Assembly (NCBI GenBank): GCA_024516035.1
Contig: CM044967.1
Span: 12,699,592-12,763,591, forward strand
DNA length: 64,000 nt
Reading direction: 5' to 3'
From: Bactericera cockerelli
Taxonomy: Eukaryota; Arthropoda; Insecta; Hemiptera; Triozidae
Part shown: positions 25,401-40,400 of the stretch, one piece after another
How positions within the stretch are numbered: position 1 is the first letter of the stretch
How the letters are laid out: each line of letters begins with the position of its first letter
Translations under genes and position numbers: made by a program
The notes under the pieces: generated by a model
What the model was told of the DNA's origin: nothing
What the model saw: only the letters and a program-made list of their open reading frames with translations
The model's database searches: none

Positions 25401-28400
25401 TCACAAGTCTTCTATTCTACGCTCTAAGTTCGGGGATTTTATGGCCAACAAAGACATAGCATAAAAACAGTAAAAAAATATTTGCTGTAAGGCTACTACT
25501 GTCTTTTATACTGACGGTTGTGCATGTGCACTGTGCAGCCTATGCTGTGATAAAGTCGCTATTTTATATGTAAAAAAATACATGAAATATGAATACTGAA
25601 AAATAGAAAACAAACACTGTAAAATTGAGCAAGAACTGTTAAAAGCATATCGACTTTTCTCCTGACGAAACCACAGAGAGTGCAGGTTTGCAGAAATCGA
25701 GCTCTCAGTCAGGATAACACCTATTAAGAATTTTTCCACTATTTTTTGTTCGTTTCAATTATCATCACCGGTTGAACTGATTTAGTTTTGGATTGCTATA
25801 ATTGAGCACCCCGGTGAGCAGAGCACCTCTCTCGTTGGTTTCCTATTGTCAGAAAAATCTCAGCTTCGTCATAACAATTGACTGCCCAATCATTCTCTCA
25901 TTCATATCGAGTTCTGTGTCTTTTCAATGATGTTTCCTCGAGATTCGAAATTGATGAACACAGTATCTCCCTCCTCGTCACTCTCTCTCTCTCTCTCTCT
26001 CTCCTGTAAGAAATTTTCATTTCTCGGTCAATATCCTTATGAGACGTCCTGGCTAGGACACATTTTCATGTGTTCAAAGTTTACTTATTTGTGAGTCCGC
26101 TTTATATTTACCAAGTTCTGATTTTACTTCCGAGAAATTTCTAATATTAGAAATCGGAAGTATTGTGTTCGTTTTTGTAAAAAAAAATATTTTTTTGCTC
26201 CGATTTCAATTTTTTTCATATTTCTGGACGTTTCATAACCTCCTGAGCAAATTTGGTTTTGTGTCCGTCTGTCGGTCTGTCGGTCTGTCGGTCTGTCTGT
26301 TAAAACGATTCCTTGTAACGCGCAAATCTCGGAAACTACTCGACCGATTTTGATGAAATTTTGCACACATCTAGGAGACATTCTGTAGATGGTCCCATTT
26401 TAAATTCATCGAATTTGTAAAAGCGGCTCTGGGTGAAAGAGACCATGCGCCTGACCACTAACTTTTTACTTAAATGCTTATATCTCGTGAACGGTACACC
26501 CGATTTTGATGAAATTTTGTAAAAATATGCATATTATTGTTTGACATAGGTTATTTATATTTATTTTTTAATTAATTATAATTTGACTCTGCACTGAAAA
26601 AAATTTATTGTAGGGCTTACTAAAACTTTAGTAAATTTCACAAGTCTTAGGGTTGATTTAGTGACAGCAAAACGTTTTGTTAAGATTACAAATCAAATTT
26701 CGTAAACTCTATTTAGTAAAGATAATGATATCTTTCGTTCATCCAACAAATTTATGTTTAGTTACTTTTACTAAACTCATCATTGTATTTTTGACAAGAA
26801 AAATTCCATTGTCTTTACTAAAGTATTTAGTAAGATCTCAAGCATGCATTCATAATGCTTACGAATCATCTTGTTATGTTTATTAAGGTTATTTCTTTCA
26901 ATTTGTTGAATTTACAATACTGTTTAGTAAAGTTTACAAAATACTTCATTAGTCCATTCAATCGACTCAGTATGGCTTATGATAGTGTTTTGTAATTTTA
27001 AACATAGTAATAGTTGATTTAACAACCAGACTTGTTATTGCTTACGCCAGGGATTGGTTAAATCTACTGAACTGTTTAGTAAGTTTAAGCAACCCATTTC
27101 GTTCACACTATTGACTCGTCTAGTAAACCTTACGAACAATACTAGTAAATTTTAATGATAGTTTCAGTAAATTTTAATGATAGTTTCAGTAAACTTCACT
27201 GATAACCTCAGTAATCTTCACTGATAACCTCAGTAAACTTCACTGAAAATCATAGTGAACTTCAGAAACGCCTGAAGTAAACTTTTACAACAATTTCAGT
27301 AACTAAGTTATTATGAGAAAATAATTCAAAATATAATTGCAATAATTTAAAAATATGCATGTATGCAACGCTTTTATTTAAAAATACAGATTAATTTGTT
27401 GAAAACATTTAAAATACATTAAGAGACATTTAAAATACATACAATTAAAGTTTTAAATGATGAAATACTTGCATTAAATAAATAAAAAAGAATCACCAAC
27501 CACACAAATTCACACGGCTCACTTACACAACACACTAAGTACACATCAACCACATTCACATAACAAACAAACACAGACTTAGACAACACATCAAATAACC
27601 AAAATCTCACACCACCTATCAACCAAATCCAGACTTACACAAAACACCCAATAACTAAACTTTCACAATACCTATGAACCCAAACCACACAAAACATCTA
27701 CGAATAAACCCAAACATGATATTATTATAATATTAACTGTGTAAATATTAAAATTAACTGTGTATTTAGAAATTAACGTTCTCCAGTGGACGTTAATATT
27801 TAAATAAATAAATCAATTTGATTTTGAAAAAAAAAACAACTATACTATTTTAAAAAGATATGACGTAATAATCACAGGACCATCAATCAACATAAAACAA
27901 CTGAATCTGAAATTGATTTCGGTATCTATTAATTGTTGTAGATCTTTTGTCTCTCTCGTCTCTCGACACACGTGTTTTAGCAAGAATTTTGTTCAATCTA
28001 CAATTCTGTTTAGTAAATCTAATCAAAGAGTCTTGTAACCGTCATTGACTAGGGGTGATTAACAAAACTTTCGTTGGGACTACAAATGATTTTCATAACG
28101 ACCGAGTTTTACAAAAAAGTTTAGTAAACTTAGCTAAACAAGTCTGTCAGAAATATGAAACCGTATGGTTCATTTAACAAACATGTTTTGTAATTTTAGA
28201 TAAAATCTTGTTAAACCAACGAATACTGTTTTGTGTATTTTATCATATATAAATCTGGTAAGAGTAACGATTTTTGTTTGTTAATTATCAGACATGTACT
28301 AATCAGGTGGTATTTTTAACAGAATAATTTTATTAGATTTAACCAAACTTTTTGTGAATCTTACCAATATATTGGTAATAGATCCAGCAAAACAGAACTT

Positions 28401-31400
28401 GGTAAGCATAACTACTGTTCTGATTACGGTAATTAACACGTTAGTTGGTTTTACGATCAGAGGATTTACAAGAATTGATTGATTATTCTTACGAACGCCC
28501 AAGTAAAATCTCAAATGACTATTAGTGGGATTAATCAATTTCTTGTTATTTTAACGAAATTTTTGATTAAAAATCCTTTACGAAACTGTTTAGTAAAAAC
28601 GAACCTAAAATTTTTTTCAGTGTGATATTTAAGAAAATCCGAAATTTTGGACAATAAAGTCAAAAAATAAGAACCACGACTTGCCGATACAGAATTTTTT
28701 GTAGAGTCTAGAATGTATAAAAAACGGTTTTCTACCATATAAAACAAATTTGAAGAAAATCGGTTGAGCCGTTTCGTAGATACAAGTAATTTAGTATAAA
28801 AACTCAAAATTCGCACGTGTACACAATGTGAAACAATCACGAGGAAGTATTGTGTCTATAATTGGCAGTGTTTTTTTTTTACTATCCGATTTGTGTTAAT
28901 GTCTTTCGTGACATCACAACTAATCAAACTCGCTTTACTAAATCTACGCTGAAACCGGGACTTGAACACAAGTCCGCCGCCTTATCAATCAAGCTACTCA
29001 GGTCGGTCCTAACCTCTGACTTCAAAATTTGTCTCCACAATGGTTCTTTTGACACCTCCTTTGGAATTTAGAAATATACTTTCTAATTCACAATTTCTGG
29101 ACTGCAAGAGACATCTTCGTACATAATTTCATTTTCCTGGATGTTTCCATTTACTAATCGGCCATTCCATATGTCGCGGACACTACATTTTTACTCTTCA
29201 AAACAAATTTGTGGAACAATAAAAAGAGATAGATTTTTTTTTTTTGCTCATATGATTTCTTTATTTTTATAGTTTATAAACTAGTTGTAGGTTTTTTCTC
29301 AAAGATTCCTGGATTAGCTGTTATTTCACTTTTTGTTGCCGTTGCGGACACTACCTTACTATTTGATTTTTTTGAGAACCTTATAATTAAATGTAAAGTT
29401 CAGTCCCTATAGAAAAAATACCTTCAAAGTGCCGTATTTTTTTTAAAGAGGAAAATATTTACTTTAAAATAATGTATTGTTCATTTTTTTATGTAGAGTA
29501 ATTTTTGAGTTTTGCATTTCCAAAAATTATGTGTCATGTTGCGGACACTACATCGCGGACTCTACAAAAAGTTCTATAGTAATTATCTTCACTCTTATGC
29601 AGTTATTTGATGGAAACACATGAACTAGAGGTACTCTAAAGCAATAAAAACAGAATGAGAAATGTTAGTACAAAAAATACTTATTACTTTATTTAAAAAA
29701 ATGAACACTTTGAGATCAATTAGGTACGTACTAAGTACTTGTATATATAAAAAAAAAACTTTGGGATAGGAGTCATAATTAAAATAAAATAAATTTTCTC
29801 ACTTGAATCTTTTAAAATGAAACATGAAAAGTAACAAAATTAAACATGAATACCTAATTATGGGTAAAAAATGTTAACCAGACAGGTATACCTACTTGTG
29901 AATTGTGACATATAGGTAGTTATGCCCTACATATTGCTTAGAATTTGTAGAATATTCTACCCCTCTTCTTAATCATGTCAGGAGCAGGTAATACTCTTAT
30001 CACTTGATCAAATGAGACATACTTCTCATCTGTGGCATCGGCAATGTAGAGATTATTAGCTTTCTTTAAAAACATAACTTTAAGTTCGCCTTCTGACAAA
30101 TTGCATGAAATTCTTCAATTCTAGTTTTAGATTTTTGATTGATGAATAGATCGTACTGAATAATAAAACAACACATCTACACATCTACTACATATTTAGT
30201 AGTAGTTTGACTTATACTCTTCAAACTGGCAAATACAGGATGTATGGACACTACATATACTATAGTAGTGTCCGTAACAGTAGTGTCCGCAACACTAAAA
30301 AAACCTATGAAGAGAATAATGAAAAAAACAAGAAAATGTATTTCACTCACCTGAAACCTTTGGTTTTACTTTAGCCGAAATGGTTTATCAAAATTTATTT
30401 CACTGCTTTTTTAACCTAAAAAAAACTATAAATTTTGTAACGGACACTACATTAACTTTTCAAATTGTCATCCTTCAATTTCATGAAAACAATTTACTTC
30501 TAAGAAAAAAATCTGAAAAGGATAATAAATTGAAAGCATGTTTATTTTGAGGTTATAACAGCTGTATATGTCCCATCCATAAAAACAGCTCATTTGACTT
30601 CTCTAAATTAGCTCCAGAATGCCAACCAAAAATTTTCTTTTCCGACCTCTCAAAAAGTTACTGAATTTTTGTTAAAAAATAAAAAAAATCGAAAAATCAA
30701 AACGGATTTATTAATTATAAAATATTTACTATCTTCTGACAGCAATTAGGATACACAGTCATAACATTTATTTTTCACTTTTGAATTCCTCTTTTTCGTG
30801 GAATGGCCGTAATATATAGCAGTGATATTATAGATTACTATGTTTGTCGATAAATCACTCAATGAGTGGATTTCGCTGTTTTAAGTATTATAATCACCAG
30901 GTGTAGGTAGAATGTGATATACATATAAAACATATACAATAAACAAACAAAAATTTCAATTGCAGTTTTTTAGAAACTTCAATTTTTTTGAAATAACTTA
31001 AAATAGTGCAGAAACAAGTTGCAAAAGGCTATCTCTAACTGGGTGTTAAAAATTCTACAAAACTTTTAAATTTAGCTAATATCTGACTGGTTGAAGTCGA
31101 AAAAATTTTTCGACCTCAACAAGACACTTGACCAATTTTGAGCCGCGAGATATAGTGTCTTAGCCAACCTGCTAGTCTACACCCTTAGACTGCTAGTCAG
31201 GTATACATATAGTCAGGTGTATATGAAAGCATTAAATATTATACATCTACATCACTTAATTATCACTCAATTAATTAATTAGGTAACTATGAGATATTTT
31301 TTCGAAGAAGACATTAAGAGCTCGAGTACTTATAACCAACAACATATTTATATTTAAAGTTGCTCATCAAGAATCTGGATTAACTCAATTAGAGAAACGT

Positions 31401-34400
31401 GATTATAATTAATTATCCAGGTATGTTATAGCTAATTAACTCCATCAAACATGGCTCCTATATCACCTTTTGAAAACGCATAAACTAATGAAATGCACAA
31501 CATTATTATAATAAGTCGTCGGAATCCGCAGTTGAGTTGTATAAATCTTGGCAAGGTAATTTTTTATGAACTGATAACGTTGCTAGTGAAATAAAATGAA
31601 AACAGTTAAACTAACTAATGTGTATTTATTAGATCTCAACGATAATTCTGGTGTTTTACCCTAGAATCCTCTAAAATCCCTAGATAATACTAAGAAAATA
31701 ACAATGAGCCACCAAACAATCTAATTTCATACAATATGAAATTAGATTATTAATAAAAATCTAATTTGTAAAAGATTTACAAATCCAAGTTAACTTGAGT
31801 TCTACTCTTTGCATTTTTCATATCACTCTTGTTGAAATGAGAGCAGCATGAAATGTATGCCTGAAAAAGAATTATTTCAGAGTTTTCATAAATTAAGTGG
31901 GGAAATTAACATGGCCCCAGAGATAACTCGAGTTGATACATGCTGAGTTTAACTAAATATTTCTTCTGTAGAAAAATTGTATTATCTTTTTCGGTTCCAA
32001 GTGCGGTTAATAGATTTTAGAGAAGGTGGGTGTTTAGTGGATGGAAATCCCACACCCCAAGTCAGGATTATCTGGGTGTCTTTGAAAGATTTTTTCCTGC
32101 CTTTCATTGAAAAAAAAAACATATAATTATAGGTATAATGTAAATCGTATCTATAACTTCAAGGTATTTGTATACTCGTACAGAAAAAGGAAAGCTATAT
32201 GTCATTGAGGTATTTTTTTACGAGATTTCCGTTCATACCTATTCCTTTCAGTTTAACATAGATACTCATGCACACTTATAATTTAACACTCGTAAGAAGA
32301 TCACATTTCAACTCTGAGCTGCCTCATAAAACTCTGATAGATTTTCAAATCGGCTGATTAAAGCTAAAATCGCCTGTTTGCAAGTGTGTGGAATCACTTC
32401 AACCGATTCTATTTGCCACAAACATTACGAGCGGTGGGACTTTTTATTTTCTATTTAGCAATGATTTAAAATTTATGCACGAGTATTCTGTCACTCAGGA
32501 CGACTTTATTGAGTTTCTTGATTTAGAAATAATACCATGGATCAGTCATTGATAAGTGTATGAGGTGCTATCATCTGTGATGGCTCATTTCTTGTGCCTT
32601 CTTAAGTTCATCAGTATGCACTTGTACATCAGTTTGTTCATCATTGCTTTTAGGACTTCTATGATCTCAAGTCTCCTATCATTGGGACTATATCGGAAAA
32701 AAATGCCTCTGTTAATCCAAGGGTTTTAATACCCTTGTTAATGGTTAAACCACCATGAGAGGACACAAAAGAGGGTAGAGATAATTTTATAAAGTAAGTA
32801 TTGTTCATGTTCAAGTATACACGTGAATGGTCAGACTTGTTTTTTCATTGGGCTTTGGCTCTAAGATTTTCCACCATCTGCTTCCAGTTCCTCGAATGAT
32901 GGTATTTCGTGTGTCCTATAATCAATTCTATCAGCAAACTTATAATCTACTTTAGAACTTTTACCTTCAGAATTTAGACTAGAACAATTTATTTTGTTTT
33001 GAGAACCAATTACTAAACTTGCTAGTTTTTGACTGCGAAGAGAACTAACTCTGATATGTATACGTATTTTATTGTTTAGAAACTAAACTTTAGATAAAGG
33101 GTATAAGGCGGCGGACTTGTAATCTAGAGGTCGGTGGTTCAAGTCCGAAGACAAACAAATAATTAGTAAAGCGAGTTTGAGTTTAATTTTGATATCACGT
33201 CGTGATTAACATAAGTATGATATTTTTTCTTTCATTTCTTACTTTTATCTACTGTTTAAATAGAGAATTTAGTTGATGGCATGGATATTCAGAAATACCT
33301 GTTGAAGAGAGCAAATAGGCTCGAAACAGCTTACCAGGGATGTTCTGATATTCATGCACATCTAGTACAACTTCTCACTTTTCTGTCTATACTGATTATA
33401 CTATCCCGTAATATCTTTAAGAATAGGGTGATGTAATTTGTAAGGACTTTCTGGTGTTTATCTTATTCCTACAAATTGGTTTGTAAATAGAAGTCATCCC
33501 CCGGGCCCTGAAGGGATGGAGGGTTGATCAGCCCCAACAAGTCAAACAAAAGACTCCAAACAGCCTTTCGAAAACTGAACACGAGGCGACCATTTTGCTT
33601 CTTTATATTTCATTCAAAACACACACAGCACCCGTCTGCTTGTCCTACTTCAAGGCACGAATAATTGGTGAAATTGCTTCTATTCAACCATTGAAAAGAA
33701 GGGTAGACAAACAACTGGCTCACGACTCTCGCGTATTTCTTTTATTTGAATGTTTACTTTCGAAGGGTCAGTCAGGGAAAGTTATTCAAGGGGAGAAACT
33801 CGTAAACAAAATGGCGTCTCGGATCACGCATTCATGTTATTTTCTATCGTCAACATTACTTCTAAATAAACATGAAGAAAATAACACCCTAATTACAAGC
33901 AAGAACAGGAGTGATAGAATGGGACCACAGGGTCTCGAGAATATGGGTAAGGAGACGTGATGTAATTAAATAATGAATCATTATATATTCACTAATTTTC
34001 TAATATGGACGAGTACGATAAGTAAACTAAGGAGCTTCCCTGTGTACCTTCATAACAATCATCATAAGTTTGAGTATAAGAGTAGATATTATATTGAACA
34101 TATAGGTAGGTAATATACATATACAAATACATACTTGAAAAATAAAGATTCAAAGGAAATATAGAAAAGTAAAGCCTATTAGTAATGTACAAATGGATTA
34201 GTATTAGCACCATTTGTACATTACTAATCCGCATTCAAAGATAAATATCGGTAAATACCTACCTTTATAAAATAATATTACAATTAAATAAAAATAATTA
34301 TAATATCGTTAAATAAAAAGACGTACATTTACTTGATTGTTATTCCTATTTGGTGTGCAGAAAACTTCCTCATTAGTTTTAAAAGTGTTTGAGAAAGTTC

Positions 34401-37400
34401 AAAATATAGTTCAGAGACTTTTCACAATTGAGCAAGAAATTCACAGCTGTGAAAAATGCTCAAGGTGCACGGCCAGATTTTATGATTCTGTTAACAAAGT
34501 TATAATAACTTCTCAACAAGTAATAGCACTTTGTCGGACAGATGTTCAACATGTATGCTCCAACTAATACATATGTTCATATCATGGAACATGAAAATTC
34601 TTTCATCGGGCTCATTAATATCAACAGCTTTATTAAATATTCAATCAAATAAAATTATAACATAGTTTTTATAACCATTCATCCTTCAACGGTTGCTAAG
34701 AACTTAAAACAGAACTTGTTCATGCTTTTCCTTGCTGAAGTATCTGTCTGTTACCTGTTTAACTCCACCCAATTTGCATATTACTTCCGAGAAATTTCTA
34801 ATATTAGAAATCGGAAGTATTGTGTTCGTTTTTGTAAAAAAAAATATTTTTTTGCTCCGATTTCAATTTTTTTTCATATTTCTGGACGTTTCATAACCTC
34901 CTGAGCAAATTTGGTTTTGTGTCCGTCTGTCGGTCTGTCGGTCTGTTAAAACGATTCCTTGTAACGCAAAAATCTCGGAAACCACTCGACCGATTTTGAT
35001 GAAATTTTGCACACATCTAGGAGACATTCTGTTGATGGTCCCATTTTAAATTCATCGAATTCGTACTAGCGGTTCTTGGTGAAAGAGACCATGCGCCTGA
35101 CCACTAACTTTTTACTTAAACGCTTATATCTCGTGAACGGTACACCCGATTTTGATGAAATTTTGTATGGTTATGCATATTATTATTTTACATAGGCTTT
35201 TTATATTTATTTTCTAAATAATTATAATTTGACTCTGATATTTAAGAAAATCCGAAATTTTGGACAAAAAAGTCAAAAAATAAGGACCACGACTTGCCGA
35301 TACAGAATTTTTTGTAGAATCTAGAATGTAGAAAAAATAATATTCTACCATATGAAATAAAATTGAAGAAAATCGGTTCAGTCGTTTTGGAGATACAAGT
35401 AATTTTGTATAAAATCTCAAAATTGGCACGTGTTTACAATGTGAAACAATCACGAGGAAGTATTGTGTCCATAATTGGCAGTGTTTTTTTTAATTACTAC
35501 ATGTTAGTGATATTTACTTGTATTTATTTCTGTTCAAAACAGATTTTTTATATTTTTTATTGATTTTTTTTTCAACAGATGAACTGAGTTTTCTAAAGGA
35601 TGTAGTAAATTTTAGAAAGCATTAATAAGAACATTAAATCATGGATTAACATAATTATAATGAAACCAATTTTGAATTTACTTCTTAATATTTAGTAGAA
35701 ATCGGTGCCACGCCCAAGGTCAATTATCAAGTTTTGTAAATAATAGAAATAATTTACCAATTCTGAAAAAAATAAAATATTTTTGTATACAACGTAGAAC
35801 TGATTTTATTTTCTCAGTCCACATTTATATAAGGTACATTATTTTGATGTATAATTTTATTAGTTTTTGCTAGGCCAATATTTTAAGTGAAATAAGGCCA
35901 GGGGTATTGAAATTTTCATAAAAAAGCAATAAAATGTGGTGGTCTTTACTCGTAATTCGATAAACTTATACAAAACAGTAAATCTAATATGAAGTGCATG
36001 TATAATCATAATCAAGCATGAAATAATAAAATTTCATTACACGAAGAAGCTGGATGAATGACAAAGTTATTCCTAGGCTGTGATGTGTGATGTATGTCAC
36101 TGTCAAACATTGAGCCTCTACCTAAAAGAATAATGTGCATTCACTAATAAGAGAATAATTGATTTTAATACGTTCACATTTTTAGCATTCGGTCGCGTTT
36201 ACGATAGTGGGAATAAAGATGAAACAAAAAGAAGGATAAATGAACTAGGTCCAAGGTATAAACTACTCATAGACGATCCATGTTTTCTTAAGTTCACTGG
36301 AAAAATTAAAAGAAAATCTTGAAAGATTATAAAACCTTATTTGTACTCTTCTCTAGTTTGCACGAGTATTGGTGCAATACTTCAGGCCTTTTCCCGAACT
36401 TCCTCATTGTTAATTTTTTAAAGTAATAAACAGTGTGTATTAAACTATACGTAATAGTATTAGACCCATAGGTATACCTTGATACATTAGTACAGGGCAT
36501 AGTTATACAAGCTGTACCAGCATACCAATTCCAATATGTAACCAACATGTTTGGCGAAATAAAGAGAAGGTACGTTCTCAAATATAGGTAATACTTAGGT
36601 GGGTATAGAAAAACACAATATACCAACATAGAAGCATATAATACGATGTGGTCTAGCTTAAGCATAAAATAATCAGATTTCGGTTGACAATTTACGGCTA
36701 CATTAGGAACAATCACACATCTACGTTTGACTGAGTTTACTATCACCTAACCCTTTCGCAGTAAGTGACCAGGTCTGGGTGTTCGGTCATTCGTGTCATA
36801 CAGTTGATACACCATCAAAAATCATTGAGAAAACGTCTAGTTTCAGTATGTTAAACAGGAAGATTACCTCGCTAGAGAACTATAAATAGACTAACTAAGC
36901 CTAACAAGCCAGGCCAACTTGCAGTTCCTCAAGGGTTTAATGGCTTAAGAAATAGCCCAAGTTCTCATGATGGTTGATCGCATATGTAGAAATATGTGAT
37001 TCAGAGCAAGCCAACTTTTAAACTAATGTTGAATAGAGACCATCACTGCCCCAGCTATAGTCAAGCTGGCTACGAGGTACAACTGAGAAAACGCGACTAC
37101 ATACTTTTATTTTGTAAAGCTTTTCTGGAACACCTCTGTTTTTTCGAGGTATGAATTATGCAAACACGTTGTGGTAACGAGACCAAATGTTATAGATTCA
37201 AATGCAATCATATGCTCTGTTAAATAATCTAAAATCTCTCGCAGACTAAGAGCCTAATTATGAGACAGGATTAGATTTGATCTAGATGGACACTATCCCC
37301 ATGTTAGTGGGAATTTCAACAAATCACAGCGCACTATACATGTAGTCAGCTGATAGTGTCACAGCGCCTGCGTCAGATGATAATGTCCACTCAAATTAAA

Positions 37401-40400
37401 TCAAATCCTGTTTCATAATTTGGCCCTTAGGACCGAATTATGAGGATTAAATTGTAGACAATGGTATAAGTAGGACTGGCCGCTTTATTGTAGCTAAGAT
37501 TTTTTTAAGACTATACATAAACAGACGGTGGTAGTTGAAAACGTGGAAAAACAATTTTACTCAGTACTGAAAGGTTCGAAGAATGGTAGCCCATTCAGTG
37601 ACAATTCGATGTGGTATTTATTTTAATAAGGTAAAAAATAATAACGCACCTATCAAGTGGAATGTATTGAAATTTTTTCTATATATTCTCTTGACACTAT
37701 TGACGATGACCATTATTCTATTTTCAAATTAAATGAATACATTGGAATAATATATCACCATTACTAGCTAGTCCATTTCCCATTTTACTGTAATTTTTTC
37801 TCTTCTTTTTCAGAAAATTTCAGTTTATAAACAGGTCACATTGGAAAATATACACAAGAATATAAGTAACATTATACACAATACTACATGAGTATAATGC
37901 ACTTTATATGGTTATTTTTTCAGAAATTCTAGTAATTTCTCCTGTGTTCTCTCCGTTATTCTCACCAGCAATGGGCTGTTAGCATGCCTGTGAAAAATCA
38001 ACCTAGATATCCGCTTTCTTGTCAGTTAATCATTGCAGGAGTAGGTAAAAATAACAATGGGTTTCAAAATAAAAATTAGCATTATTATTACTTTCGGCAT
38101 AGTTTTCACATTGATTGTTTGACAGCACATCATGACTATAAATAAGACATGCGGGTATGTTATAGTTACTAGCTGAATACAATGCTGAATATAAATTTTA
38201 TATGTTAATAGCTGAAACCCGGCATTTCCTGGCCGGTAAATTTTTGTCTGTGGCTGGTATTCTATTTGGAGCTTTTATAAAATTCCGTACATGACAAATG
38301 GATGCTTTTTGACAAATTTCAAGACAAGGTCCGGTTGTTTCGGAGTTCTCTTGGGTATATTAGCGTTGCGTATTGTAACATTATTTTCCTCACCAAGCAT
38401 CAATAAAACTCATTAATTGTAATTGTGTAGTAATTATTGTGCTTAAAAAATATTAATTCAACCAAAAATGAAACTTGAACTTGTGACCTATAATCTATAA
38501 ACAAGGTTTGTTCAAATTTTCTGCTCTCGAAATTGAGAATCATTGTGAGAATTTCCTATAGTTCAGTGGTACTAGAAATTACCTACTTACAAATTAATTT
38601 TATAAATAGGAGTATAAGTGTACTTTAATTAAATATTACAGTACAAGTACTTGAAATATTTTATATACACAGGTATAGTACAGGCTGTATAGTGAGTGTA
38701 TAGTGTATAGGTATAAGTCAAATAGAAGTGATGGAACCAGCCGGCTCATTGAAAACATCTCTCATCTGATTTCCGGAAATTCTGATGTTATTTTCTCAGC
38801 TTGACGTTTTGTCTGTTTGAGAGAATCGAGCAGTGAAGCATGGTCTTGACATTAGGAGACAGAGAGGAGCCTATACCAGCTAATTACTCGTTGGAACTCC
38901 GAGGAAAAAAATTGATCAGTTCAGCCTCTATTCTTATAAAATTGATTAAATTTTATTTTAGTTTAAATTTGGTTCAGTACTATTAAGGGCTTGGCTGGAC
39001 AGCTTAGCTAGTTTTTTTTTAATCTATGTAGGAAGAAAACCCCACGGTCACAAATTGACAAATCGAACTAACCAAATACAGTTGGTATATAGCTTGTGTT
39101 TCACATTGACCCTTTGAAATAGGATCAGTTTACAGGTTTGATTAAGATATTAGGGGATTTCTTTCAATAGTTTGTTAAATTTTTGTCGAATAACATCAGT
39201 TTGCTGTCGAAATTTTGAAATTTTATATTTAGCCATTTTAGAGTATATTATTTCCGAGAAATATCCAATATTAGAAATCGGAAGTATTTTTCTTTAAATA
39301 ACTTAAAATGTTAAATTCATTTTGACGTTTGCCCCAAGACACAGTAAAGTGGTGGTACCTTGATTTCCACAGCACCCTGTCCAATTGTCACTGCTCCATC
39401 ACAATGAATAGTTATAGAATTCGTCACGGATATAAACGTCTTTTCAGTGATATTTAATTTTAAACAATCTGATATGCTCGTAAAATCATATCTGGATTTG
39501 AAAATTACGGTGTCAGTGCATGAAGTGTGAAGTCACATTATTTTAGCTGCGGGATTTGATGTCTGAAAAGCGGTCCGAATGTGCTGATATTACGGAGAAA
39601 ACAAAGTCGAGATAGATTTGCAGAAAATGTCCTGGAGTGCTCAAGACAGCACTAAAGTGCAGCACAGCTTTGAGATGAAATTCATTTGAGAAAAAGAAAA
39701 GATGGTTGGGATTGTCTTCGGAATATCCTGACTGATTAAAACAGCATAATGGTCTCAATAATTGGCTAGACCAATATTTATCAAGGCGCACTGTCGTACT
39801 AGACCAAGTTTACAACAAAGAGCAAAGGTGTGTTAAAAGTAGACCAATGTTTCGTCCTATTTATCTGTTTATACAGACTAGACTGCTGCTGACTGAATTC
39901 TGATGAAATGATATTCACCTGAAAAATGTTGAATTTTAAATATTCATTTCTTCGTGGTCCTTTGAGACCTGTGTTCGATCCCCAGCGGAAAAGAATTCTT
40001 TCTGCTCTGTACTTGGATGTTCGAGGTCCACTCATACCTCGTGAGGATATTTGAGTAGCTGCTTTAATGTAAGTAGGGACCAGTGGCAGAATTATAGGCA
40101 AAAACAAGATATTGTGATATTAAAGATAGGGAAAAGTCAAATTATTCTGTGCTACCCACAAAAATTGTGATGTATAATATAATAACACAAAGAAAAACAT
40201 TTTTTTTATTTTTTTATTGTACTTACTGTTTTTAATTCTGTGGTTGTTCAGGTACATAATAGGGTATAACATTTTGTAACTTTTCATGGAAACTATCTCA
40301 ACTTTTTATTAAAATCACGATTTACTAAGCAAAACGTTAATAAATGCATTTATTTCGAATCGAAGCAAAATAATTAATTTCAACAAACCAAGCTACCGAT

